From: Xenoacremonium recifei
Taxonomy: Eukaryota; Ascomycota; Sordariomycetes; Hypocreales; Nectriaceae
Reading direction: 5' to 3'
Assembly: GCA_012184525.1 (NCBI GenBank)
Contig: WOFQ01000001.1
Coordinates: 1,736,001 to 1,800,000 of the forward strand
Length of the DNA: 64,000 nt
This document shows positions 11,267-21,759 of the stretch, piece by piece. The notes under the pieces are model-generated. The model was not told where the DNA came from. It saw nothing but the letters and a program-made list of their open reading frames with translations, and made no database searches. Numbering within the stretch: the stretch's first letter is position 1; each line of letters opens with the position of its first letter. Made by a program: the position numbers and the translations under genes.

Positions 11267-13030
11267 TTTTGCTGGTTTATCGGGACGTGACTGGACGTGG
11301 CGATGTGGACGATGTTGTGTCTTTGCAGTGTTTGTTTGGAGGCGGGGTAGCGGGGTAGCTCAGACAGAGGGCGATTCAGACCCTTTAAAAAGGTACTCTG
11401 CAACGAGAGTAAGTAAGGTAGAGGAGGCGGTGCAGAACTCGAAAAGGGACGGGAGCGAGGAACAGACTTTATGTAAAAATGCTCCTCAAGGTTGTCCCGG
11501 GGCAAAGGCTTTGCTTTTTGGAAACTTCTGGGCGAGGAAAATATTCGTTGGCAGATCGCTCATTCGCACAATCAACGCGACTGGCGAACGTGTGACTCAA
11601 CAGCAGCAGTGGCGGATTTTCAGCGAGACAGCGAGATGATCAACAACACGAAACGCTTTGGGTCGGCACCCAAACAGAGTTATCACAAGGGTCAGGCCTG
11701 GGCAGCGGCCTATCCCCATCAGGCATGCCTTCTAAGTCAGGCACACGACACTGCGGGACGCATGCAAGTCATTGGATCTCTGAGTCTTTTCGCTCCCTCT
11801 GGTTCACCGCCATCCCGTTCCAGGTGGGCCAGGCGCTGTCATGATGGGATCTTATGATTCACGTAGTCCTCATGCCTCTGCTGTTTTATGACCACCCACG
11901 CGCCATTAAAATGACGAGCAACCAACTGGCGATTCCTGCGTCTTAGGTTAGAAGCCCAGATTGGGGGCGTTATCACGAGGAAAGCAATGAACGTTGCAGA
12001 GATGGCACAAACAACGCTGTCAAACCACCTGGGTCTTAACAAAGGAGAGACAAAAGAAAGAAACCCCTCCTAATAGGGCACCATCTAAGCCACTTCAGCA
12101 GTGTACCTGGGTATGAGAGCCCAATCTCATATTGACCTGGAGCCCAATCGCCGTCGCTAGGATTGATCTCCAGGTCCCATCTCAGAAAACTGTGGCGCCG
12201 GAGCACGTACCTTCCAAATTCGGTCCATCGTTATGCCGCCCCGGCCTGAGCGTACAAAACACTCCGTTCATGGGGCCGCTTTCGCGCTTCTTTTCTTTTC
12301 CTCTTCAACTACTAGAAAAATATTAATCCTTCATATTCACTCTGGCTTCCATTACACCATGGATGCGCACGGAGGGGAAACTGGAGGAGAGATTGACTTC
12401 GCTGACCTTACCCTCTGTCCTGCTGGCGACTCTGTCGCGTTGGGCCAGATAAATTTTGAGGCGGGACAAAATTCTCACGAGTCGATGAATTGATACGACT
12501 GTTCTTGCGCGCCTGATAAGACGCGCCCTGACTGTAATACACTTCGTAGGATCCAGGGATACTGGATTCATTCGATTGCTAGCAATCGTTTGTATTTTCT
12601 CGCCGGTGGTTTTGTCACTGGAGTCAGCTGTGCTTGTGCAGTCGTGGCGCCTTGCAAGACTTGGGCTGCCACTGTGCAGAGTACCTTTGTCGCTTTCGCT
12701 CGCAGAGACCGCCTCTGTCCAAAGACACCAGCAAGGTTCTCTTCTAAAATCGCTGTTACTTCGTCGGAGTGCTTCCAGGAGCGATTCAAGCTCTATTACT
12801 ACATCATTGACTGGCTACCCGTATGGCTCTTCATGTTAGTACCAACGGTACTTACCTGAGGTACCTGCAGATATCATCGCGGATGTGTCATCAAATGCCC
12901 GGTGCAAAGCATTGCGACCCAACCATCTCACTTCATCATCACAGAGGCGAATCTTCTTTTGTTAGCGCCAAACTGCTGCCGCCTAAATGACTACAACCCT
13001 CACCTTTCGGATCACTCATAGCGGTGTGCG
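11267..13030. other. Intergenic, 1.8 kb
   Basis: No supported gene. It contains the promoter of the PDAP1-like gene at the left edge and the leader of the F-box-like gene at the right edge, with GGTACT/GGTACCT words at 12838-12870. Frames in the middle lack family resemblance and have no convincing splice extension. Confidence 0.45.
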
Positions 13031-14513
13031 ATGACCATGTTTGACAACGATACTGGCCAAGTCTTCAAGGAATGGGTCGTCCCTCGCAAGTCGATATCGG
13101 CTCAACCCGAGCGCCTCGACTGGAGTCGTCGACGGCTGTATCCTTCGCTGCCTTCGCGCGGCACCCATGGCCCTCGATCGCTGGTTGACATGACCATTAA
13201 TATAATTGCGAATAATATCGGTGATGTGACAGATGCGCATTTCGACGCCATTCCGGCAAGACTTCTCTGGCGAATTTGGCGGTTTCTCGAAGCAAGGTTG
13301 GCAGGACTCAAGGGCCCATGCAATACGCGGCTAACGCAGTTCCAGGGGCGCTTGCTTCCATGCGTGGAAGCTTTTTTCTAAAATTCTTCTTGACGACGAT
13401 GAGGATAAGAATCTGGGGATCTATCGCTTTCGTCAGCATCTTTGCCATCCTACAGATGAGCTCCGCCAGTACACACTGCCAATGGACTCGCCGTCCCTAG
13501 ACTTCGTCACACACTTAGTTATCAGTGGAGGTTGCACCTTCACTCCTCATGAAATGCTCTGTCTGGCTGAGATGAGGAATCTTGGGGCATTGGAGCTCGT
13601 CCAGCCAGCCGACGAAGTTCGTGGCGAATTCCCCCAGATATCAGATCGATTAATCCGTGGCTGGACCGAGAAAGACGACCCCTTTCCTCTACTAAGGATA
13701 CTCAGAATTTGGGGCGACCAGACAACCACGCAAGATTCTCTACAATGGGTATCCAAATTTCCATCACTCGCAGTATATGATGTTATGGGCGCCAGAGGAG
13801 ATTGGCGTTTACCTCATCAATTTGCCCTGAACGCTGGGTGGGAGATGGCAGAGCCAATATCAGGCTTGGAGGACTCAATTCTACGGCACCTGATACTGCT
13901 CGCCAATCCTGAGGAAATGGCTTCAAATGGGCTGAAGGAGATAGCTCGCGGTGTCGATTCTGACCTTATTTCCGTCTGCGGCGACTCCCGCTGTGCCGTC
14001 AAGTTCATGAGCTCGCGTCAAGCGCCTCCGTTATTGGACTACCTGACGACTAATGCAAAGGCATATCCACCATCATGGGACACTGATGGCGACCTTCGAG
14101 CAGCTCGGGCGTGTCACGGTATTGCCTTCGAGCCCTGGTCTTTTTGGCTCTACTCGTTCCTCGGTCAACTTGGACATGATAATGACCTCCGACGGAGAGG
14201 CCGTGACTCAGAAACCCAAGCCGTAGTCGGCCCGTTCGTCCTTCCCTCACGGCCAATGGCCTGCTTCTACTTAGGCCATAGCGGAAGAGGTGGAATCACG
14301 ACTAAACCATCTTATGTGAGCCGAGGACTCTTTGCTACAAAGAGATTCACATTTACCAGAAGTACTGTTTTACAACAGAGCGGTGAGAAAGAGCTCGATC
14401 CGCCGAAAGAGGAGATCCCACGAAAGGCACCCCCAAGCCCGAAGCCAACATTGAATCCTCGGCATCAGAAAAAAAGACGGCTGGAAGATCTGCTTGACTC
14501 CTTATCAAGATGA
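13031..14513 (+). CDS. Uncharacterised F-box-like protein
   Basis: Two exons, 13031-13296 and 13346-14513, joined by a 49-base intron with a GCTAAC branch site and phase 2, give 477 residues. Splicing turns two separate frames into one continuous protein with LEARGACFHAWKLFSKIL across the junction. Residues about 50-95 (SLVDMTINIIANNIGDV, IPARLLWRIWRF) resemble the degenerate F-box found at the start of many fungal conserved hypotheticals. After it, DFVTHLVISGGCTFTPHEML and LGALELVQPADE have leucine-rich-repeat-like spacing. The last 60 residues are basic and Pro-rich and end KKRRLEDLLDSLSR, an NLS-like tail. No catalytic motif is visible. If the F-box reading is right it could be an SCF substrate receptor, but that is inference. 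The donor GTTGGC is unusual. Confidence 0.7.
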
Positions 14514-14994
14514 GACGGCCAGAGAGTCATGGGACTTCCAGCCTGCGCCACGTAACTGACTTGGAGAAACTGGCCGCTGCCAACTCTTAGGGTTTACTGA
14601 AGTCATCCTAGAATGAGAGCTGGATTGGGGAGATCAAGGCTTATATCGTTGATCGTCCACCGAACCCCGGATGATCTATTTATGATTTTCTAGCATTATG
14701 TGACCTTGGACTTTTCGGCGTGTCCACTGCCCCCATACATGTGTACAGTCACTTTGACTTTAGCTACTCGTACGCGACCTATAGCACAGCATCAAATCTT
14801 GCGACCGGTATAAATACGCGAGCCACAGCGCTCAATTTCCCTCAGCTGCAATTCAAGGCTCTCGTGAACTAGAAATACCAACTCTAAGAGAAAAGAAAGG
14901 CCTTGGAAGCTTCGAAGAGTTGGATCTGGAAACCGAAAATTGCTGCAGTCCCCGTATGATATCTGCTAGCCGGCCAATTCATCATTAAGAAGTC
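14514..14994. other. Intergenic before tRNA-Arg, with an orphan TATA box
   Basis: No open frame of note. TATAAATA at 14809-14816 is a textbook TATA box with no protein-coding start nearby. The next gene is the tRNA 179 bases downstream. Confidence 0.4.
14809..14816 (+). promoter_or_regulatory. Candidate TATA box
   Basis: A perfect TATAAATA within CGGTATAAATACGCG. No coding frame follows within 180 bases. It might help place polymerase for the tRNA or start an unannotated transcript; either is inference. Confidence 0.3.
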
Positions 14995-15084
14995 GGCCGC
15001 GTGGCCTAATGGCTAAGGCGCTAGATTTCGGCTCTCGAGCACCGAACACTCTAGAGATTCCAGGTTCGAATCCTGGCGTGGTCG
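14995..15084 (+). tRNA. tRNA-Arg(TCG) with 17-nt intron
   Basis: The cloverleaf is complete: acceptor 14995-15001 with 15077-15083 (two G-U pairs), D stem GCCT/AGGC, anticodon stem CTAGA/TCTAG, anticodon TCG at 15028-15030, T stem CCAGG/CCTGG around TTCGAAT, and discriminator G at 15084. An intron of 17 bases (15032-15048) follows base 37, the canonical site for tRNA-splicing endonuclease. The mature length is 73 before CCA addition. TCG decodes arginine CGA codons, and more if the wobble base is modified. Confidence 0.95.
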
Positions 15085-15102
15085 TCCAATCGCTCGATTT
15101 CA

Positions 15103-15112
15103 TTTTTTTTTT
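15103..15112 (+). terminator. RNA polymerase III terminator of tRNA-Arg
   Basis: A run of ten T residues begins 18 bases after the tRNA discriminator base, with further T-rich sequence behind it. Pol III stops at runs of four or more T on the coding strand. Confidence 0.85.
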
Positions 15113-15447
15113 GTTTTTATTTTTGCTATTTTATTGAATTGGTTTTGCTCGCAGCTTTGTGTTTTACCTTTCAATGTCTCTCTGGGAGAGGCTGGAAGTT
15201 GGGAGAGTGCAGTGTTGCACTGCGTTGACCCAAAGCTTAATGCCTCCCCAGGTACCCATCCATCATTTGGCCGCTCCTGCTGATACACCAAGGATGGCTT
15301 TGGAAAGATATTGCCTATGACCACCATCTATATACATGTTTCACTGCCTGCAGACATCTTTTTCCTTTTCGCGGCTTTCGCGAATTCTTGCCCACTGATA
15401 TTTGAAAGATTTGGACCCAATGACTCCTTAAAAACTTTACATGATGC

Positions 15448-17122
15448 TTACAGCATCGGCTTGAGGTCCTCGGAAACATGGAAAGGCGCCTCCGTCTTGC
15501 TCTTGATCTCGTCCACGGTGACCCCATCCGCAATTTCGACCAGAGTCAGACCGTGGGCGAAGTCGACGTCGAAAACGCACTGGAATGATAAGTTAGTCTG
15601 ACCACCACCTCATATACTTCCGTGAAGACTCACTAGCTCAGTAATGATTCGAGAGACGCAAGCTCGACCGGTCAAGGGGAAAGCGCATTGCTTAACGATC
15701 TTGGGGTTACCCTTCTTGTCTGTGTGCTCCATGGTGACCACAACCTTCGTTGAGCTGGGGTTGCTCACAAGGTCCATGGCGCCTCCGAAACCCTTAACTT
15801 TGCCTGGGAGCATCCAATTGGCGAGGTCACCTGTTGCGCTGACCTGCATCGCACCCAGAATCGTCAGGTCAATACGTCCACCTCGAATCATGCCGAAACT
15901 CTCTTCGCTACCGAAGACAGCAGCGCCCGGCTTGAGAGTTACTGTCTCCTTGCCGGCGTTGATGAGGTCCGCATCCTCCTCGCCTTTCCGGGGGTAGGGG
16001 CCCAGTCCGAGAATGCCGTTCTCCGACTGCAGCTGAACCTCGACCTCCGGTCCGACGAAGCCAGGAGCAAGCATTGGCATACCGATGCCAAGGTTTGCAT
16101 ACATGCCGTTCTTGAACTCCTTGGCCGCCCGCTTGACGATACGTTCTCGCTTGGCGGCCGTCTCACCCTTTCCAAGGGCAGCCTTGGCATCGGCGTCGTT
16201 CTCATCCTTGGCCCAAGTATACTTTTCGATGGTCTTCTCGGTCGTGCTTTGAATCACCCTCTTGACGTAGATGCCGGGCAGGTGAACTGCTTCCGGTGCA
16301 ATCTCACCGGGCTCGACAATATGCTCGGCTTCGACGATGGTCATCTTCGCGTTTCGGCCCATGGCGCCATTGAAGTTATTCGCAGCAAGTCGGAATTGAC
16401 AGTTGCCCAACTTGTCGGCCTTCCAGGCCTTGACGAAGGCGTAATCTCCAGCAATGCTCTCCTCTAGAAGATACGACTTGCCATTGAAGACCTTGACGTC
16501 CTTGGGATAGGAGTACACGTCGGGACTGCCGTCAGCTTTGTTCTTCAGTGGTAGGTCACCAGTCTGGACGACAGTCCCGTAGGCGGCAGGGGTGTAAAAG
16601 GCCGGGATGCCTTTGCCCCCTGCAGCACATCGCTCAGCGAGAGTACCTTGGGGGGTCAATTCGAGCTCGACTTCACCAGTCAGATACATTGATTCGAAGG
16701 TCTTGTTCTCGCCAATATAGCTGGCAATCATCTTCTTGATCTGCCTTGTCTTCAAGAGCTTGCCCAAGCCGAAGCTATCCGTTCCCGCATTGTTCGAGAC
16801 AGCTGTGACGCCGGTGATTTCGGGCTTCTTCAACACCTCCTCAATCAAAGTGTCGGGGACACCGCAAAGCCCAAAGCCGCCGCAGAGAAGGGTGGTGTTG
16901 GGCTTCATATCTTTGAGCGCTTCGGCCGCTGAAGGGAAGACCTTGTTGATCTCAGCCCGGCGGGCAGTGGCCGAAAAGGACCTGGCGAGAATCGCATTGG
17001 GCTGCTCGTGCGGATGTCATGTCAATTGCGATTCCAACCCCAGTTCGGGGAGACAAGCTTACGTTGGAAGAATGGCGAGCGAAAGCTCCCAGGGTTCGTA
17101 AACGAAGGGCTGTGGAAGGCAT
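15448..17122 (-). CDS. SCOT: Succinyl-CoA:3-ketoacid CoA-transferase, mitochondrial
   Basis: Three exons on minus: 17122-17063, 17001-15634 and 15579-15448, 519 residues. The intron-1 acceptor could lie one codon further upstream (17004) without a frame change. Residues 1-35 are a basic, Ser/Ala-rich mitochondrial presequence ([20 protein letters not shown], then [12 protein letters not shown]). Both CoA-transferase halves are present: [16 protein letters not shown] in the first, and [11 protein letters not shown] plus [13 protein letters not shown] in the second. The glutamate of SENGILG (about residue 347) is the one that forms the acyl-CoA thioester. The protein ends with [20 protein letters not shown]. 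It moves CoA from succinyl-CoA to acetoacetate, allowing ketone-body use, and fungal members also act on short acyl-CoAs such as propionate. It is divergent from UTP22. Confidence 0.94.
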
Positions 17123-18140
17123 TGTGACGCGGAATCTGGGGAAATACAAGCAGCAGTAAGTGCCCGACCGGAGGCTCGATGCTGTTAATGAGGGAAAAGA
17201 CCAAGTCCTGCACACCTTCTGCGCTGGCGATGAATTGGAGAGCTTGAAAGCTGACGGGGATTCATCCCGAAGCCTTAATAATATACGGCCGTGCCTGGCC
17301 GCAACGCATCCATTCCGCGACGCTTTCCCCCGCGCCTCGGATGTGAATCTCGGCAACGGCTTGAGCTACACCGCGAGACCTCGTGCTCGATCTGGCTTGG
17401 CCTACGGCTGCCCACTCGGAAAGTGGCGGGAAGCCTGTCCGCCCGACGTCGATGCCACCGATGCCGCGCCCGCTATTCCATTCTCAGGCCAGCCGAACAG
17501 CAAACCGAGCATCGGAACTGGGCCTGGAACGGAGCTCCGGTCCGAAGCACCCCGGAGAGTCGGTAAACTTGTACATACTTGAGAGCACTACGAGCCTACA
17601 ATGTAGGTATCTAGCGGCTAGGTAATTAGGAAGAGCACCTATAAAATGGGCGTGGCGTGTCCCTCACTGTCCCTGCGTCAGAAGAAGGGCCCAGGGTGCC
17701 AGCTTTATCCGATTTCGGGTCAGTTCAAACGTCGGATACGGACCTGGGTCTCAATTGTTAAGATCCCGAAAATCGACCCTCATAGCATTCTCGCTCCGAA
17801 CTTGAGACCTAATTTGACCGCTAAAACGTTGAAATCTCCCTCCTCGCTTTGAAAGAGCTTGTTTATCCGATACAATATTAGATTAATTGATATCCTCCGC
17901 CGAGTGTTCGGTACGGGATATTCCCAGGGCCTTCAAATGTATCAACCTAGAAACCGAGAAGCTCCAGCGGATAAGGATTTATCCACCTGGGCCTTATCGC
18001 CCTTATCGCCCCGCAGTGCTGGGATAAGGAAAAAAAATCCATGAAACTTCAGACTAAGGCCCAGGTTGTGAACGGAAGAGCAGCAACAGTTTCGCCGTTG
18101 CAAATTAACCAAGCTTGCGCCTTCAAAGCCTGGACCCAAG
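17123..18140. other. Divergent promoter region SCOT / UTP22
   Basis: About 1 kb between two divergently transcribed genes. The SCOT side is GC-rich. The UTP22 side carries a cluster of GATAAG sites, listed separately. A word related to TAGGTA appears at 17600-17625. No gene is supported. Confidence 0.5.
17970..18028. promoter_or_regulatory. Cluster of four GATAAG sites upstream of UTP22
   Basis: GATAAG occurs at 17970-17975 and 18023-18028 on plus, and its complement CTTATC at 17993-17998 and 18002-18007. That is four sites within 59 bases, about 110-170 bases upstream of the UTP22 ATG. HGATAR is the binding site of fungal GATA factors (nitrogen, iron and light regulators). Clustering and mixed orientation suggest a real element; the target gene could be UTP22 or SCOT. 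Confidence 0.45.
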
Positions 18141-21100
18141 ATGGAGTCCAACTCGAAGCGCCGCAAGCTCGGGCACTCGAGCTCTGGTTTGAGACACGAT
18201 GCGCTCATCGACTTTGAGGCCCGAAGCTCTGCCCGCGTCTCGACCGCCAGCACTTTTGTCCTTCAAACCGACGAGTTGCTGAAGGAGTCGAAACTCGATT
18301 ATGGGAAGGCTCTGAAGGACGTCAATGATCACCTGCACGAATTGAAGGAGGCTATCGAGTCAGTCGAGGCCCACGATCCCATACCAGTTCGTTTAACATG
18401 TCCAACAAATTTATGAATGTGCTGACCTTGTAATTATAGATCAATGAAGCCACTGCGAAATTCGAAAAGAAGCATCGAATCACGATCCCGTACCCCGAGC
18501 CGAGACCCGCGAAAGATGCCCCGTACAAAATTGCGTTCGCTAAACCAGATCAATTTAATGTCGTCGGAAGCTATGTTGCGAGAACCATGGTTAAGACGCA
18601 AAGCAGCCTTGGTGTGGACATGGTTGTTCAGATGCCCAAGTCTCTTTTCCAGGACAAGGACTACCAAAGCATGCGGTACTTCTATCGGAGAGCATACTTC
18701 TTGGCATACATTACGTCTCATATTCGCAAGGAGCTCGGTGACAGCATGGCCTGCTCTTTCGAGTACCTGAATGAGAATCCTCTTCTCCCGGTCCTCGTTC
18801 TCCGCCCTAAGCCCGTCAACGAGGGCGCAAGTAAAGAATCGAAGGAGGAGACGAACAAGAAAAAGTCCACTTCACCGTCATATTTCATTCGGCTCATTCC
18901 TTGCTCTCCCGAAGGTCTCTTCGCGAAGGCTAAGCTGTCCCCAACGTCGAACAACAACCGAAACGGAGAAAATAACGACAAAACGGCCAGTATGTTCTTT
19001 ACGCAATTCTATAACTCTACCCTCAAGGCCGAGGAAACATTCATCCCGTATTTGCGCCTCCTCACGCACGCGAAGAATGTCTGCCCCGCATTCTCAGATG
19101 CTTGCGTTCTTGGCAGAATATGGCTACAACAAAGGAGTTTTGGGAGTGATCTATCGCAGGGGGGATTTGGTCACTTTGAATGGGCCATAATGATTGCTCT
19201 TCTGTTGCAAACCGGTGGACGGAAGGGTCAAGCAGTGCTATCTACTTCACTCAGTGGCACTGAGCTTTTCAAAGCTGCAGTACAATTTTTGTCTACAACA
19301 GACTTCAACAAGAAACCGTTCGCGTTCGGTTCTAAAACGAGCCCTGAGAGTGCGAAGGAGCTTGGCCCGGTTATGCTTGATTCTACGCATGAGCTCAACC
19401 TTCTGTTCAAAATGAGCCCTTGGTCTGCGAAGATGCTCCAGACGCATGCGAAGTCAACTGCAGATCTCCTTGCCGACGAATTTGCGGATAAGTTCGAGCC
19501 GACTTTCATCATGAAGTCATACTCGTCTCTTCAAACCTTCGACGCCATTTTCGAGATTGACCTCGCCAACGCTCTTCAAAGCCCTCAGAATCCTGACCGA
19601 ACAAGCACAGTCTGGGACTTCTCTCTTGAGGCTTACCGAATCCTCAAGAAGGCCTACGGATCTCGAGCGCAGCTGGTGCACTTCCAGCAATCACCAAAAT
19701 CCGGTTGGTCGTTAGGGGCTCCTCCTCGCGGAGACAACAACAAAATCCTTGTGGGCATTGTGTTTGACTCGGCTCTAATGTCTCGTCCAATGGAGCATGG
19801 GCCTCCCGCCGAAGAACAGAAGGATGCTGCTAGGTTCCGTCAATTCTGGGGCGAAAAAGCCGAACTGCGTCGGTTTAAAGACGGGAGCATCTTAGAATGC
19901 ATTGAATGGTCTAGCAAGGGGCCCTTCCAAATCTGTGATGAAATGACACGCTACATACTGAAGCGCCATCTCAAGGTTTCCAAAGAAGAGCTCACGGCTT
20001 ATGGGGCTGGGTTCACGTCCATCATCAGCCTGTCTCATCTAGACAAGGAGGCTTTCGATTTCGCAAGAAGAGCTTTTCAGACCCTGGAATACGACATCCG
20101 AAATCTGGAAGAACTTCCGCTACAGATCAGACAACTTTCACCCATCTCACCGCAGGCTCGGTACGCTTCGATCGAGCCCCCTCTCATCGGCTTTCAAAAA
20201 GGGTCGATAGACATCGAGCCCATTGAAGTGAACCTTTACTTTGAAGCCTCCAATAAGTGGCCTGAGAATTTGGTTGCCATTCAAGAAGCGAAGATAGAGT
20301 TTCTCCTCGATTTTGATAAACGACTTTCCTCGACGAAGGAGAACATCACTACATACCTTGGACGTGAGAATCGCCAAATAGGTGTTGAAAACCTAGCGTA
20401 CCTGGATATCGTTTACGACACTGGGGCTGCTTTCCGGCTGAGGCTGCACTGTGACCTCGAGGAAGTTCTTCTGGAAAGACAGATTAAGAACACCACGCTG
20501 GAGAACGGTGTTCGAGAACAGTCGGAGGCGGCTTTGGCAAGATTCAACTGGCTCTTCACCACATTGCCGCTCCACACGCAGACAATCGCGACCTTTTGCA
20601 CCAGATTCGACGCTCTTTCGCCAACAATCCGTCTTGTCAAGCATTGGTTCGATTGCCACAAACTCTCCGGCCACATCAGCGAGGAACTCATAGAACTATT
20701 TGTTCTTCACGTTTTCCTTCAGCCGTATCCCTGGAGGACCCCAACTAGCGTTTCCACTGGCTTCCTCCGGACACTGGTTTTTCTGGCTCGCTGGGACTGG
20801 CGTGATGCCCCCTTGATTGTCGACCCTGCCGAGGAGCTACCGAGTTCCGATCGCTATACTATTCAAAAGGAGCTGGAGGCGTGGCGGAAGCGTGACCCCA
20901 ACATGAATCATCTTACTCTCATGGTTGCCACATCATGGGCTCCCTCTGGTTTGGCATACACCCGCTCTGCACCTTCAAAGCTCATTGCCTCCCGCATGAC
21001 TCGCTTGGCTAAGGCTGCTTGCAAGATTCTCAAAGACGCAGCCCACAGCCTCGAGCCATCTCTTCTCTTCGAAACCTCTCTCAAAGACTACGACGTCCTC

Positions 21101-21502
21101 TTCCACATCTCGCACAAAGCCGTCCGATCAATCCTTCGCGATGCGGCTACCGACCCCTCCGCCAAGAAGCATTCGCACTTCAAGAACTTGGACGACCGCA
21201 CTGGGAAAGCACCACTACCTATTCGCTGCCAACCAATCGACGTGCTGCTGCAAGAGTTGCAGCGTGTCTACGAGGATACCCTTATATTCTTCAGCGGTGG
21301 GAAGGAGGACGAAAGTGTGATTGGAGCGATCTGGAGCCCCAAACTGCAGAGACAGAAGTTCAGGGCGGGACTGCCATACAACTTCAGTCGAGTTGCGACT
21401 GAAGATGCTGATGTTGTTGAGATTAATCGGCGGGCTGTCCTTTTGGAGATTGCGAGAATCGGCGGGGATGTAATTCGCAAGATCGAGGAGCTCGAGGAGT
21501 AA
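18141..21502 (+). CDS. UTP22: U3 snoRNP / UTP-C subunit Utp22 (Nrap family)
   Basis: Two exons, 18141-18386 and 18440-21502, joined in phase 0, give 1102 residues. The start MESNSKRRKLGHSSSG opens a short basic region. The family body follows: INEATAKFEKKHRITIPYPE, FNVVGSYVARTMVKTQSSL, VDMVVQMPKSLFQDKDY, MRYFYRRAYFLAYI, FAWAIM-like helices, LRRFKDGSILECIEW, TIRLVKHWFDCHKLSGHISE and the C-terminal LPYNFSRVATEDADVVEINR. Nrap/Utp22 is built of repeated inactive nucleotidyltransferase-like domains and joins Rrp7 and casein kinase 2 in the UTP-C complex of the 90S small-subunit processome in the nucleolus. Length matches the family (about 1100-1240). It converges on POM152 with only 257 bases between the stops. 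Confidence 0.94.
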
Positions 21503-21759
21503 AAAGTATATAGAGGGGTTCCGTGAATATACCCGCGAAGTTTTCGCGTCACTTAAAGAGTTGAATATAGGCGGAAAGGGAAAATTTAAGGCGAAAAATA
21601 AATTCATATCAATCACTATTCAACCTAGAATTTCCATTCAAACGCCATGCCATGGTATATGCAGACTCGAAGGACCTCTCCAGCCCTCCCTGATACCAAC
21701 AATGTCCAGAAACACATTTAATACAAGCCCTTGCCGTAATTCCTTCAAGCCGATAATTT

